Assembly: GCF_022647325.1 (NCBI RefSeq)
Contig: NZ_CP071405.1
Span: 1,488,001 to 1,552,000, forward strand
DNA: 64,000 nt
Source: Pantoea deleyi
GTDB taxonomy: Bacteria; Pseudomonadota; Gammaproteobacteria; Enterobacterales; Enterobacteriaceae
Reading direction: 5' to 3'
A model generated the notes under the pieces. It made no database searches, was not told the origin of the DNA, and was given only the letters and a program-made list of their open reading frames with translations. The stretch's first letter is position 1. The number at the start of each line of letters is the position of its first letter. Made by a program: the position numbers and the translations under genes. Below, piece after piece: positions 38,056-46,860 of the stretch.

Positions 38056-39357
38056 ATGCATGCTGCCACTTCACCCCGTCACCTGCGCCTCGGCCTGTTT
38101 GTTCAACCTGTGGGCCAGCACGTCAGCGGCTGGCGCCTGACGGAACAGCTGGGCGATCCCACCGACATCGACTGGCTGATCACCCTGGCGAAAAAAGCCG
38201 AAGCAGGGAAATTCGACCTCTTCTTTGTCGGTGATGCGCTGGCAACCAGCATGTATCGTCTGCCATCGACCATGGCGCGTCTAGAACCACTGACGATGCT
38301 GGCGGCGCTGGCGGTCAATACCCGGCATATCGGCCTGGCCGCGACCGCCTCTACTACTTTCAGCGATCCCTTTACGCTGGCGCGCAGCTTCTCATCGCTG
38401 GATCACATCAGCCGGGGTCGTGCCGCGTGGAACGTCGTCACCTCGTTTTCCGCCGACGTTGCACGTAACTTCAGCCGCAGCGATATGCCCGATCATGCTG
38501 CACGCTACGCTCGTGCGCGTGAGTTTCTCGACGTAACGAATAAACTGTGGGAGGGCTGGGAAGAGGGCGCCTTGCAGCCAGACAAGGCGACCGGGCGCTA
38601 TTTCGTCGATGAGAAGATTAAGCCAATTCATCATCAGGGTGAACATTTTCAGGTTCAGGGTCCGCTGAATATCACCCGTTCGCCGCAGGGCCGACCGGTA
38701 ATTATCGAAGCAGGTTCTTCTGCTGATGGTCAGAAGCTTGCAGCGGAGACGGCGGAAGTGATCTTTACCGCATCTGCCAGCCTGGAAGAGGCGCAGGCCT
38801 TCTATCGTGCGCAAAAAGCGCAGGTAGCGGCGGCGGGGCGCAGCCCGGACCAGGTGGTGATCATGCCGGGCGTCATGCCGATTATTGGTCACACGCGTGA
38901 AGAAGCGAAGGCACTCTGGAAAGAGCTGAACACGCTGGTGGATATTGAGAATGGGCTGAGCCAGCTCTCACTGCGGTTCAGCATGGATCTCAGTCACTAT
39001 CCGCTGGATGGCCCGGTGCCGGAGGTGCCACTGGGCGAGGGGAACCAGAGCCGTGTCAGACTGATGACCGATATGGCAAAACGCGAAAACCTGACGCTGC
39101 GCGAGCTGGCCGCCGTTGCCGCCGGTTCACGCGGACACCGCGTGATTGTCGGCACGGCTGAAGATATCGCCGATGACTTCCAGCTATGGCTGGAGCAGGG
39201 CGGTGCAGATGGTTTTAACATCATGCCCGCCATCATGCCGGAACAGCTCGATCTGTTTGTGGAACAGGTGATCCCGGAACTGCGCCGTCGCGGACTGTTT
39301 CGCGAGGAGTATGCGTTTGCGACCCTGCGTGAGAATCTGGGGCTGCCGCCGGTGTAA
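38056..39357 (+). CDS. FMNH2-dependent monooxygenase, NtaA/SnaA/DszA family (YxeK-like)
   Basis: A 433-residue luciferase-like monooxygenase of the NtaA/SnaA/DszA group, about 100 residues longer than simple LLM enzymes. Signatures are LRLGLFVQPVGQHVSGWR, KFDLFFVGDALA, TASTTFSDPFTLARSFSSLD, GRAAWNVVTSFS, the insertion HHQGEHFQVQGPLN and GRPVIIEAGSSADGQ. Such enzymes need an external flavin reductase. B. subtilis YxeK, of this family, oxygenates N-acetyl-S-(2-succino)cysteine to release N-acetylcysteine and oxaloacetate. The ATG follows AGGAATAACAT. The right-hand end of the organosulfur-type cluster; no flavin reductase gene is present in it. Confidence 0.84.
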   Translation: MHAATSPRHLRLGLFVQPVGQHVSGWRLTEQLGDPTDIDWLITLAKKAEAGKFDLFFVGDALATSMYRLPSTMARLEPLTMLAALAVNTRHIGLAATASTTFSDPFTLARSFSSLDHISRGRAAWNVVTSFSADVARNFSRSDMPDHAARYARAREFLDVTNKLWEGWEEGALQPDKATGRYFVDEKIKPIHHQGEHFQVQGPLNITRSPQGRPVIIEAGSSADGQKLAAETAEVIFTASASLEEAQAFYRAQKAQVAAAGRSPDQVVIMPGVMPIIGHTREEAKALWKELNTLVDIENGLSQLSLRFSMDLSHYPLDGPVPEVPLGEGNQSRVRLMTDMAKRENLTLRELAAVAAGSRGHRVIVGTAEDIADDFQLWLEQGGADGFNIMPAIMPEQLDLFVEQVIPELRRRGLFREEYAFATLRENLGLPPV

Positions 39358-39450
39358 AAGGGCCCTGCTGGCTGCCGCAGTGGATAATTACCAAAAAAGA
39401 TAGCGGGTCGCTATAGTGGTGATCTCCCCTACGGACGATGAGGACAGGCG

Positions 39451-39726
39451 ATGTCAGACCACTGCTTTTTTACCAGAGGCAAAGAGACCGTTGTGCTGCG
39501 AAGCTCAGAACGGAAGCGTGCTGCAGAGCTGGCGGAGCAGGGTTACGTGAGAGAGCCTGAAGAGATTGATGCGACCGATGAAAAGCAGGCGCTTGCCCGA
39601 CTGAACGACATACGGAAAGAACAGGCTATCGATCAGCATAACTTCCTTTCCGGTGCGTTTGCGATGCCACTCATCGGTGTGCTGACCGCGCTTGCGGCCT
39701 GTCTGTTCTGGCGAAAAAAGCGATAA
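39451..39726 (+). CDS. Small C-tail-anchored membrane protein, unknown
   Basis: A 91-residue protein: a soluble, charged N-terminal part (about residues 1-66), then one hydrophobic helix (AFAMPLIGVLTALAACLFW) and a basic end RKKR, suggesting a single C-terminal membrane anchor with the tail in the cytoplasm. The ATG at 39451 has GAGGACAGG upstream. I do not recognise the family. It is followed by a good terminator, which supports a real monocistronic gene. Confidence 0.6.
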   Translation: MSDHCFFTRGKETVVLRSSERKRAAELAEQGYVREPEEIDATDEKQALARLNDIRKEQAIDQHNFLSGAFAMPLIGVLTALAACLFWRKKR

Positions 39727-39827
39727 CGTCAGCCTGAATGGCGGCACGCTCATTAGCCTCCGGCATGTCAGGAACATTGCTGACATTTACGACCGCTATG
39801 CATTACGGCGGCCCCATCTTCTTCATC

Positions 39828-39859
39828 AGCCCGCTCTGTAATGCCTGAGCGGGCTTTTT
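39828..39859 (+). terminator. Rho-independent terminator after small membrane protein
   Basis: AGCCCGCTC / GAGCGGGCT stem with a 10-base loop followed by TTTTT. Confidence 0.85.
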
Positions 39860-40060
39860 GTTGCAGCACGCCGGTTCACCCGCGCTCCGTTCACTGCACC
39901 CTTGCTCGCAAAACAGTGACGTCCTGATGTAATCACGCCGAAAAGGCCGGGCACCTCTTTTCGTTTCTGTTCATCGCACAGGCATCCGGTGAGGCGTTGC
40001 TGCACACTCGATTATCGCTGTGCAGCTACATAGCTCCTGACCTGTATCAGAGGATGTCCT

Positions 40061-40451
40061 GTGTGGACGATTAAAACGACGGAGCGATTTAACCGCGGGT
40101 TTTCTCTGCCTGATGACAGCGACCGTACTGCGTGCTGGCAACATTGATGATGTGGCGGGAGTAGGGGCCGGTCTTTCCAGGCCGTGTGCGGATTCGCTCA
40201 GAGGCTCCGTTTATCTGAACATATAAGAGTTACGCATCCAGAGCGGTGGCAAGCCGATCAGCGCGTTCTTTGCATTTGACCCACAGCGAACGGCGATCCT
40301 GCTTTGGGCCGGAAATAAGGCGGGCAATGAACAGCGTTGCTATCAGGAGAGGATTCTGGTCGCCGATCGGGAACGCACACACTGGCTGAAGACGCTTAAA
40401 CACCAGGAGTCAGGTGATGGGCAGAACGCTGGAACCGCTTGTTGCCGATGA
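40061..40451 (+). pseudogene. Decayed HigB/RelE-type toxin gene
   Basis: Reading across frames recovers a toxin of the HigB (Gp49-like) family. It starts GTG with AGAGGA upstream as MWTIKTTERFNRGF; after a frame change it continues VLATLMMWRE, a TAG stop and GP; after another it reads GLSRPCADSLRGSVYLNI, then a TAA stop at 40224, then ELRIQSGGKPISAFFAFDPQ and LVADRERTHWLKTLK. The order matches the family's known layout, but two frameshifts and two stops make it non-functional. Its 3' end overlaps the start of the intact antitoxin gene, the normal toxin-first organisation. Confidence 0.75.
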
Positions 40452-40719
40452 AAACCCGGAGGTCGTTGCCGACGGGCAGGCTATGGCGACAAACATCCTG
40501 CTCAATATGCACTTCGCTGAACTGCGTGAAAAAGTGAAGAAGAGGCTGGCAGAAATGGCGGGAGCGCGGGGTATCACGCAGCCTGCCGTGGCGGGCATGG
40601 AAAAGCCGGGACGAGCCCTGAAACTTTCCACGCTGAAACGCTATGTCGATGCGGCAGGGGGGAAGCTGAAACGGGCGGCAGAACGGCCAGATGGTTCGCA
40701 CGACGGTTTCCGGGTGTAA
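40417..40719 (+). CDS. HigA-type antitoxin (XRE HTH), orphan
   Basis: A 100-residue antitoxin of the HigA2/XRE group. It starts MGRTLEPLVADENPEVVADG, a common opening in this family, continues LLNMHFAELREKVKK, has the HTH segment around GARGITQPAVAGMEKPGR, and ends GKLKRAAERPDGSHDGF, all in family order. The ATG at 40417 is preferred over a GTG three bases upstream; AGGAG lies 8-12 nt before. It would repress its own operon and neutralise the toxin, but the toxin gene is broken. It may survive as a regulator or as protection against a related toxin. Confidence 0.8.
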   Translation: MGRTLEPLVADENPEVVADGQAMATNILLNMHFAELREKVKKRLAEMAGARGITQPAVAGMEKPGRALKLSTLKRYVDAAGGKLKRAAERPDGSHDGFRV

Positions 40720-40752
40720 TCACAGGGGCGCAGACCCCGGACGCGCAAAAGC

Positions 40753-40786
40753 AAAAAGCCCGCTCAGGTTTCCCTGAGCGGGCTTT
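40753..40786. terminator. Bidirectional terminator, antitoxin and second tRNA-Asn
   Basis: AAGCCCGCTCAGG / CCTGAGCGGGCTT stem with A-run on the left and TTTT on the right. It can end both the plus-strand antitoxin transcript and the minus-strand tRNA. Nearly identical to the hairpin behind the first tRNA-Asn. Confidence 0.85.
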
Positions 40787-40794
40787 TCTAATTC

Positions 40795-40870
40795 TGGCTC
40801 CTCTGACTGGACTCGAACCAGTGACATACGGATTAACAGTCCGCCGTTCTACCGACTGAACTACAGAGGA
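40795..40870 (-). tRNA. asn tRNA: tRNA-Asn (GTT), second copy
   Basis: Identical over the 76 nt to the copy at 19233-19308, with the same anticodon GTT and encoded CCA. Flanks on both sides are also similar, showing a duplication that includes terminator and part of the promoter. Confidence 0.97.
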
Positions 40871-41373
40871 ATCGCTTGAACGGGGCGAATATTAGCGGCA
40901 CGGATCCCGCTTGTCAAAGCCCTGTTTACTGAATTGCGTTCAGATGCTCGTAAAAGCAGCGGATTGGTGATTTTTCCCCAAATCTGCTGGCTTTTCAAAC
41001 TGCCAACAGGATCTCACTTTGCGGGCATTTCTCCGCAGATGTTAGAGGCATGTCAAAGTTTTGCTGTTTGCCGATGTTAAAACAACCATTTCAGTGCTTT
41101 TATGATAAAAATTTCAAAACGACTTTAGATGGAACAAATAAACTGCTTATCATCACGGTCGTCACTATCGGCCATAACTGAAACAGCATTCTGAAATTAA
41201 CTGTCTGTAGATCAAGTGATTGTGAAAAGGAGCGGTCGATCACAAAAATAGTCAGAACCTGAAGTCTTACCTCAAATTTCCCGAAACAGACGCCAGTCAG
41301 ACTGGATGAATGTAAAAGATATTTTTCATTCTCATAGCGCTGCTGAGCAAGTTAACAAATAAGAAGGGTACCT
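40871..41373. other. Intergenic region, second tRNA-Asn / sugar ABC operon
   Basis: The first 40 bp hold the tRNA upstream flank. The rest is AT-rich and should contain the promoter of the sugar ABC operon; I see no gene and no operator I can name. Confidence 0.45.
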
Positions 41374-42297
41374 ATGAACATCAAAAAAACGATTGTCGCC
41401 TCACTGTTAGCCTGCATGTTACCTGCCGCGGTTATGGCAAAAGATATTTCGGTGGGTGTCTCGATGGCGCTGTTTGACGACAACTTCCTGACCATTCTGC
41501 GCAACTCAATGCAGAAAGAGATGCAGAAAGATAACGTCAAAGGGCAGGTTGAAGATGCGAAGGGTGACGTTTCACAGCAGCTGCAGCAGGTACAGAACTT
41601 TATCGGCCAGGGCGTAGATGCCCTGATCGTCAACCCGGTCGACACCAATGCGGTGAAACCGATTATGGATCAGGCGAGCAAAGCAGGCATCCCGCTGGTC
41701 TTTGTTAACCGCCGTCCGCAGGCGGAACTGACCGGCAAAATGGCCTATGTCGGCTCCGACTCTGAACTGGCCGGACGCTTACAGATGGAAGCGCTGGCCA
41801 AGGCGATGAACGGAAAAGGTAACGTCGCCATCCTGATGGGGGATCTGGCGAACGAAGCGACCCGCGACCGTACCAAAGGTGTCGAGCAGGTTGCGGCGAA
41901 ATTCCCTGGCATCAAGATCGTGCAGAAGCAGACCGCCAAATTTACCCGTAACGACGCGGTAGATGTGGTGAGCAACTGGTTAACGGCGGGCGATCAGATC
42001 AACGCCATCGCCTCTAATAACGATGAAATGGCGATTGGTGCGCTGCAGGCGCTGGGTAAAAACCCGGATAAAATCCTGATCGCCGGGGTGGATGGTACGC
42101 CTGATGCACTGCAGATGCTGAAGCAGGGCAAGATGGTCGCGACGGTCTTCCAGGATGCGAAGGGTCAGGGTGAGGGTGCCGTACAGACGGCCATCAAACT
42201 GGTAAAAGGCGAACAGGTTCAGAAAGTGATCAATATCCCTTACCAGCTGATTACCAAAGAGAACATGGAACAGTTTACCAATCGTAACCTGAAATAA
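41374..42297 (+). CDS. Sugar ABC transporter, periplasmic binding protein (inositol/ribose type)
   Basis: A 307-residue RbsB-like (periplasmic-binding type I) protein. Signal peptide MNIKKTIVASLLACMLPAAV is cut after AVMA; the mature part has ISVGVSMALFDDNFLTILRN, the VDALIVNPVDTNAV and IPLVFVNRRP segments and the hinge/ligand region ASNNDEMAIGALQALG. The overall look is closest to rhizopine/myo-inositol-type binders, but hexose or pentose ligands are possible. ATG follows AAGAAGGG. It heads a three-gene operon with ATPase and permease. No catabolic genes adjoin, so the sugar is not fixed by context. Confidence 0.83.
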   Translation: MNIKKTIVASLLACMLPAAVMAKDISVGVSMALFDDNFLTILRNSMQKEMQKDNVKGQVEDAKGDVSQQLQQVQNFIGQGVDALIVNPVDTNAVKPIMDQASKAGIPLVFVNRRPQAELTGKMAYVGSDSELAGRLQMEALAKAMNGKGNVAILMGDLANEATRDRTKGVEQVAAKFPGIKIVQKQTAKFTRNDAVDVVSNWLTAGDQINAIASNNDEMAIGALQALGKNPDKILIAGVDGTPDALQMLKQGKMVATVFQDAKGQGEGAVQTAIKLVKGEQVQKVINIPYQLITKENMEQFTNRNLK

Positions 42298-42329
42298 TCG
42301 TTCCCGACCCAGCTGTACGGAGGTGATAA

Positions 42330-43814
42330 ATGAACGCGTTTGCGCTTGAAGCCGAAGGCATCAGCAAGTTCTTCCCCGGCGTTAAAGCCCTCGACAACGT
42401 GTCGTTGCGGGTGCGTCCGGGAACGGTACATGCCTTGATGGGCGAAAATGGCGCGGGCAAATCCACTTTAATGAAGTGCCTTATCGGGATGTATCGTCCC
42501 GATAAGGGCACCATCAGAATTAAAGGGGAGCCGGTGCAGTTTCAGGACACCATGGACGCGTTGCGTTCCGGCATTTCGATGATCCACCAGGAGCTTAACC
42601 TGGTGCCCTACATGACCGTCGCTGAGAATATCTGGCTGGGCCGCGAACCGATGAAATTCGGCTTCGTCGACCACGCCCGACTGAATCAGGTCACACAGGA
42701 ACTGCTGAACCGCCTCAATATCCGGCTCAAAGCCGAACGGATGGTGGGAGAACTGAGCATTGCGTCGCAGCAGATGGTCGAGATTGCCAAAGCGGTCTCC
42801 TGGGACTCTGACATTGTCATTATGGATGAGCCAACCTCCGCACTGACGGAAACCGAAGTGGCGCATCTGTTTACCATCATTCGCGACCTGCGCGAGCAGG
42901 GCAAAGCGATCATCTATATCAGCCATAAGATGGATGAGATTTTTACCATCACCGACGAGGTCAGCATCTTCCGCGACGGCAGCTGGATCGCCAGCGACCA
43001 GACGGCGAAGTATACCCGCCAGTCGCTGATCACCCAGATGGTGGGACGCGAACTGACCCAGCTGTTCCCGAAATTCAACAGTGCGATCGGCGATGAGGTG
43101 CTGACGGTGCGCAATCTCAGCTGTCGCGATCGTTTTACCGACGTCAGTTTCAGTGTGCGGCGGGGAGAAATCCTCGGCGTCGCCGGGCTGGTGGGCGCGG
43201 GACGCAGCGAGGTGATGGAGAGCCTGTTCGGGATGGAGAGCTTCGACAGCGGCGAGATCTTAATTGATGGCGTGCCGGTGACGATCGACTCGCCCTCCAC
43301 CGCGATCGAGAAGGGCATGGCCTTTCTCACCGAAGATCGTAAAAAGTCCGGACTGTTTCTGGTGCTGTCGGTGATGGAAAACATGAGCATCGTCAATATG
43401 CCCGAATACAGCGGCAAGAGTGGCTTTGTCAGTCATGTGAAGATGGCGCAGGACTGTATGGATCAGATTCGCCGTCTCAATATCAAAACCCCGACCATGG
43501 ATCAGATCATCAACAACCTCAGTGGCGGTAATCAGCAGAAGGTGCTGATTGCCCGCTGGCTGCTGGCACAACCGAAGATCCTGATTCTGGATGAACCAAC
43601 GCGCGGCATCGACGTTGGTGCAAAAGCAGAAATCTACCGTTTAATTAGTGAACTGGCCAACCGTGGCGTCGCAATCATCATGGTCTCATCTGAACTGCCG
43701 GAAATTCTCGGCATGAGTGACCGGGTGATGGTCATGCACGGCGGGCGTATAACCGGCATCCTCGATAAAGAAGACGCCGATCAGGAAACCATTCTGTCGT
43801 TGGCATCCGAATGA
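42330..43814 (+). CDS. Sugar ABC transporter ATPase, tandem ABC domains (MglA/RbsA type)
   Basis: A 494-residue protein with two ABC domains. The first has Walker [30 protein letters not shown] and Walker [12 protein letters not shown]; the second has the degenerate [16 protein letters not shown] and a strong signature [17 protein letters not shown] with [15 protein letters not shown]. This asymmetry is normal for MglA/RbsA. It follows the binding-protein gene by 32 bp with a GGAGGTG ribosome site and overlaps the permease gene by 4 bp. Confidence 0.9.
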   Translation: MNAFALEAEGISKFFPGVKALDNVSLRVRPGTVHALMGENGAGKSTLMKCLIGMYRPDKGTIRIKGEPVQFQDTMDALRSGISMIHQELNLVPYMTVAENIWLGREPMKFGFVDHARLNQVTQELLNRLNIRLKAERMVGELSIASQQMVEIAKAVSWDSDIVIMDEPTSALTETEVAHLFTIIRDLREQGKAIIYISHKMDEIFTITDEVSIFRDGSWIASDQTAKYTRQSLITQMVGRELTQLFPKFNSAIGDEVLTVRNLSCRDRFTDVSFSVRRGEILGVAGLVGAGRSEVMESLFGMESFDSGEILIDGVPVTIDSPSTAIEKGMAFLTEDRKKSGLFLVLSVMENMSIVNMPEYSGKSGFVSHVKMAQDCMDQIRRLNIKTPTMDQIINNLSGGNQQKVLIARWLLAQPKILILDEPTRGIDVGAKAEIYRLISELANRGVAIIMVSSELPEILGMSDRVMVMHGGRITGILDKEDADQETILSLASE

Positions 43815-44863
43815 GGCGCGAGACCACTATGAGCAATATGAAAGCTACTGCCACGCCGGCAGCCCCGCAGCAACCCTCTTTTTTTGCCAGCCTGCGTCAT
43901 AAATTGCCGAAAGATACCGGCATTTTCGTGGTGATGGTCGGGATTGCCCTGATTTTTGAAATGTTTGGCTGGTACGTACGCGACCAGTCTTTCCTGCTCA
44001 ACACCAACCGTCTGATCCTGATTGTGCTGCAGGTGGCGATTATCGGGATCATCGCCGTCGGGGTGACTCAGGTCATTATCACCACCGGTATCGATCTCTC
44101 CTCGGGGTCTGTGATTGCCCTGGCGGCGGTCGTGGCCGCGAGCCTGGCGCAGACCTCTGACAGCCTCTCGCCGATGTATCCATCGCTGGTGAATATGCCT
44201 GCGGTTATCCCGATCGCGGCCGGTATCGGCGTCGGCCTGCTGGCCGGGGTGGTCAACGGGGTATTGATCACCCGCACCGGGATTCCACCCTTTATCGCCA
44301 CGCTCGGCATGATGGTGTCGGCTCGCGGTCTGGCGCAGTACTACACGCAGGGCAATCCCATCAGCTTCCTGTCCGATGGCTTTACCGCAATCGGCCAGGG
44401 TGCCATGCCGGTGGTGATTTTCCTGGTGGTGGCGCTGTTATTCCACATCGCCCTGAAACATACCCGCTACGGCAAATATGTCTACGCCATCGGCGGCAAC
44501 ATGACCTCGGCGAAGGTCTCCGGTATCAACGTTAATAAGTATCTGATTATCGTCTACACCATTGCCGGCGCGCTCTCTGGCCTGGCGGGTGTGGTGCTGG
44601 CGGCGCGCGTCAGCAGCGGCCAGTCGAGCATGGGGATGTCTTACGAGCTGGACGCGATTGCCGCAGCCGTCATCGGCGGCAGCAGCCTGATGGGTGGCGT
44701 AGGCCGGATCACCGGCACCTTAATCGGTGCGGTCATTCTCGGGCTGATTAAAAGCGGATTCACCTTCGTCGGCGTCGATGCCTACATTCAGGACATCATC
44801 AAAGGCATCATCATCGTGGCAGCGGTTTCTATCGACATGCATCGTAACCGCAAAAAACGTTAA
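43811..44863 (+). CDS. Sugar ABC transporter permease (RbsC/MglC type)
   Basis: A 350-residue polytopic permease with about 8-10 hydrophobic segments. Family phrases include [23 protein letters not shown] (given in part), [40 protein letters not shown] and [15 protein letters not shown]. The ATG at 43811 overlaps the ATPase stop as ATGA; a second ATG at 43829 is also possible. It forms the membrane channel with the preceding ATPase. Last gene of the operon, followed by a hairpin. Confidence 0.88.
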   Translation: MRRETTMSNMKATATPAAPQQPSFFASLRHKLPKDTGIFVVMVGIALIFEMFGWYVRDQSFLLNTNRLILIVLQVAIIGIIAVGVTQVIITTGIDLSSGSVIALAAVVAASLAQTSDSLSPMYPSLVNMPAVIPIAAGIGVGLLAGVVNGVLITRTGIPPFIATLGMMVSARGLAQYYTQGNPISFLSDGFTAIGQGAMPVVIFLVVALLFHIALKHTRYGKYVYAIGGNMTSAKVSGINVNKYLIIVYTIAGALSGLAGVVLAARVSSGQSSMGMSYELDAIAAAVIGGSSLMGGVGRITGTLIGAVILGLIKSGFTFVGVDAYIQDIIKGIIIVAAVSIDMHRNRKKR

Positions 44864-44875
44864 CCGGCAGGCGTT

Positions 44876-44901
44876 GCCCTCTTCAGCACCGGGAAGAGGG
44901 C
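44876..44901 (+). terminator. Hairpin after sugar ABC operon
   Basis: GCCCTCTTC / GAAGAGGGC stem with an 8-base loop; the following T-run is poor. Confidence 0.5.
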
Positions 44902-44908
44902 AGCGTTT

Positions 44909-45084
44909 GCTCTTATCAGTTCCCGTCAGTAATAAGTAATCGCGCTGATAGCGCTTACACTCTTTTCCCTGCTGTCATCCCTCTTTTCAGGCCTGGCAGG
45001 CTCCGGCCGCAGGTGCAACCTTTGCACTGCCCGGAAAGTGATGATTTCCGTCATCACTTTTCTGCACGTCTGACTCGCAGCGTC
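44909..45084. other. Distal upstream region of nac
   Basis: No gene. It contains GGTGCA (45012-45017) and TGCACT (45023-45028) close together, resembling imperfect NtrC half-sites beyond the better site at 45085. Confidence 0.35.
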
Positions 45085-45100
45085 TGCACTGTGACAGTGC
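45085..45100 (+). promoter_or_regulatory. NtrC-type enhancer site upstream of nac
   Basis: TGCACT-GTGA-CAGTGC contains GCAC-N7-GTGC, the core of the NtrC recognition palindrome TGCACC-N5-GGTGCA. Its centre lies about 160 bp before the start site predicted from the sigma-54 promoter, the usual enhancer distance for nac. Confidence 0.6.
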
Positions 45101-45230
45101 GTTCCATTGCTTTCCCCGCGGCAATGCGCTATCGACGATCCTTATTAACCCATAGGAGGTAATCAGAAACGCTTATTTTCCGGGCCGTTAGAAAACATCC
45201 TCGCCCTGCACGCATGACGATGTTTAAACC

Positions 45231-45245
45231 TGGCCTGCATCTTGC
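45231..45245 (+). promoter_or_regulatory. Sigma-54 promoter of nac
   Basis: TGGCCTGCATCTTGC has GG and GC exactly 10 bp apart, as in the -24/-12 consensus TGGCAC-N5-TTGC. The predicted transcription start is near 45257, leaving a leader of about 57 nt before the nac ATG. Confidence 0.72.
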
Positions 45246-45313
45246 AAAATCTCTGTTATCAGGGCGAAGGGCTAAGACCTTTTTCGCTATTCGGGGTGAG
45301 TGACGGAGGCAAG

Positions 45314-46231
45314 ATGAATTTAAGACGACTGAAGTACTTTGTGAAAATCGTCGATATCGGCAGTCTGACGCAGGCAGCAGAAGTGCTGCATATCGCCCAG
45401 CCTGCACTCAGTCAGCAGGTGGCAACGCTGGAGAGTGAGCTGGACCAGCAGCTGCTGATCCGCACCAAGCGTGGTGTGACGCCGACCGAGGCAGGCAAAA
45501 TTCTTTATGGTCACGCGCGGACGATTCTGCGCCAGTGTGAGCAGGCGCAGACGGCGGTCATCAACGCCGGGCAGGTGCTGAGCGGTCAGGTGTCGATTGG
45601 TCTGGCACCGGGTACGGCGGCATCATCGCTGACCATGCCGCTGTTACAGACGGTTCGCGATCAGTTCCCGGAAGTGCTGGTCTACCTGCATGAAAACAGC
45701 GGCAGCGTGCTGAACGAGAAAGTGATGAACGGTCAGCTGGATATGGCGGTCCTGTACGATCGCGCGCCGACGGCAGGAATCAGCAGCATGCCGCTGATGA
45801 AAGAAGATCTCTATCTGGTGGGCGCGACCGACTATCCGGGCGCCAGCGTTGACCTGGCCGATGTGGCGCAGATGAGCCTGTTTTTACCGCGCGACTACAG
45901 CGCGGTGCGCAAGCGGGTCGATGAGGCATTTTCACTGCGCCGCCTGAGTGCGCGTATTATCGGCGAGATCGAATCGATCTCTACGCTGACCGCCGCCATT
46001 TCGAGCGGGATGGGCGTAACGGTATTGCCGGAATCGGCCGCCCGCGCGCTGGTGGGCTCAGCCGATGCCTGGATGTCGCGCATCAACAGTCCATCGCTGA
46101 GTCTGCCGCTTTCGCTGAATATCTCCGCCCGTTTGCCACTGTCGCCTTCTGCGCAGGCCGTGAAAAATATTCTGCTGTCGCTACTCAATAAGCCGCTGAG
46201 TGAAGAGCGTGAGTTGATGTTAGTGGGGTAA
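45314..46231 (+). CDS. nac: Nitrogen assimilation control protein Nac (LysR family)
   Basis: A 305-residue LysR-type regulator nearly identical in its N-terminal half to E. coli Nac: MNLRRLKYFVKIVDIGSLTQ, AAEVLHIAQPALSQQVATLE and QQLLIRTKRGVTPTEAGKIL. The effector-domain phrases LAPGTAASSLTMPLLQ, HENSGSVLNEK and VDEAFSLRRL also match. Nac adjusts sigma-70 genes to nitrogen limitation in response to NtrC. ATG at 45314 follows GGAGG; a longer open frame upstream would run through the sigma-54 promoter. Neighbour to cbl, as in E. coli. Confidence 0.95.
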   Translation: MNLRRLKYFVKIVDIGSLTQAAEVLHIAQPALSQQVATLESELDQQLLIRTKRGVTPTEAGKILYGHARTILRQCEQAQTAVINAGQVLSGQVSIGLAPGTAASSLTMPLLQTVRDQFPEVLVYLHENSGSVLNEKVMNGQLDMAVLYDRAPTAGISSMPLMKEDLYLVGATDYPGASVDLADVAQMSLFLPRDYSAVRKRVDEAFSLRRLSARIIGEIESISTLTAAISSGMGVTVLPESAARALVGSADAWMSRINSPSLSLPLSLNISARLPLSPSAQAVKNILLSLLNKPLSEERELMLVG

Positions 46232-46684
46232 GGGCGTTGTGTTGAGGGCAGGCGTGGCGGGGGTTCACAGAAAAGCCGTTGAGCGTTGCGGGAGAACTTC
46301 ACTACGGCTTTGCACTGAGCGGGCTTCGTCCGCCAGGCAGCGGGGCCTTTCAGGTTGCCCGAGCGGGCGGGCGCCTCCTGACAATTCCGGCCTCTGGTTC
46401 TCTTCGCGCCCCGCTTTGCGGGGTTACTTCTCTGCCCTGTGGCTCACGATCCGGCTCTTTGCCGATCTTCTGTCGGCTCCTTATACCTCCGGTTTTTTCC
46501 CTGGCGCTGCGAAAACTTCTCTCACGCCCCTACACCTGTAAGTTCTTTTGTTTTTTGCGATGCAGTGTTGTCTGCTGGCCCTGAAGCCAGAGCCAGCCCG
46601 TTAACTTAAAGCGATATAGCATCTAACACAGAAAGAAGACGTTACAGCGGGAAGGGAGGCCGTCAGAGCCGCTGAGCGTATGAG
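46232..46684. other. Intergenic region, proximal half of the nac-cbl gap
   Basis: No supportable gene. It is locally GC-rich, with a hairpin CCCCGC-TTT-GCGGGG around 46420-46434 and several open frames without family resemblance. It may hold remnants of an older gene. Confidence 0.4.
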
Positions 46685-46860
46685 GGATTTCAGGACGAGC
46701 GACAGGGATGTCGCGTCCCGCCGGTCCGTGAGAAATCCGGAATAAGCGAAGGGACCGCGAAGCGGCGGTAATGCAGGCCGGAGCCGGGGGCGCGGCGACT
46801 GGCGCTCCCTTGTCGGTCGCCAGCAAAGGCGGCCTGAAACTGCCTGGCCTGCCAGGCGAA
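46685..46860. repeat. Structured GC-rich element of nested inverted repeats
   Basis: Within about 175 bp lie a nested stem (outer GGATTTC / GAAATCC, inner GCGACA / TGTCGC, 46685-46738), a second stem GGCGAC / GTCGCC (46794-46821) and a third GCCTGGC / GCCAGGC (46842-46857). The dense complementarity suggests a non-coding repeat unit or a structured RNA rather than coding sequence; the short open frames here have no family resemblance. Repeat status needs a genome-wide copy search. Confidence 0.45.

Noticed and set aside
19309..40794. A prophage or integrative element between the tRNA-Asn genes
   Set aside because: No integrase, excisionase, phage structural or transfer genes are present; the gene content is metabolic. 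The repeats are explained by duplication of the tRNA unit.
41200..41290. A CRP site upstream of the sugar ABC operon (TGTGA ... TCACA)
   Set aside because: The two halves are 14 bp apart instead of 6.
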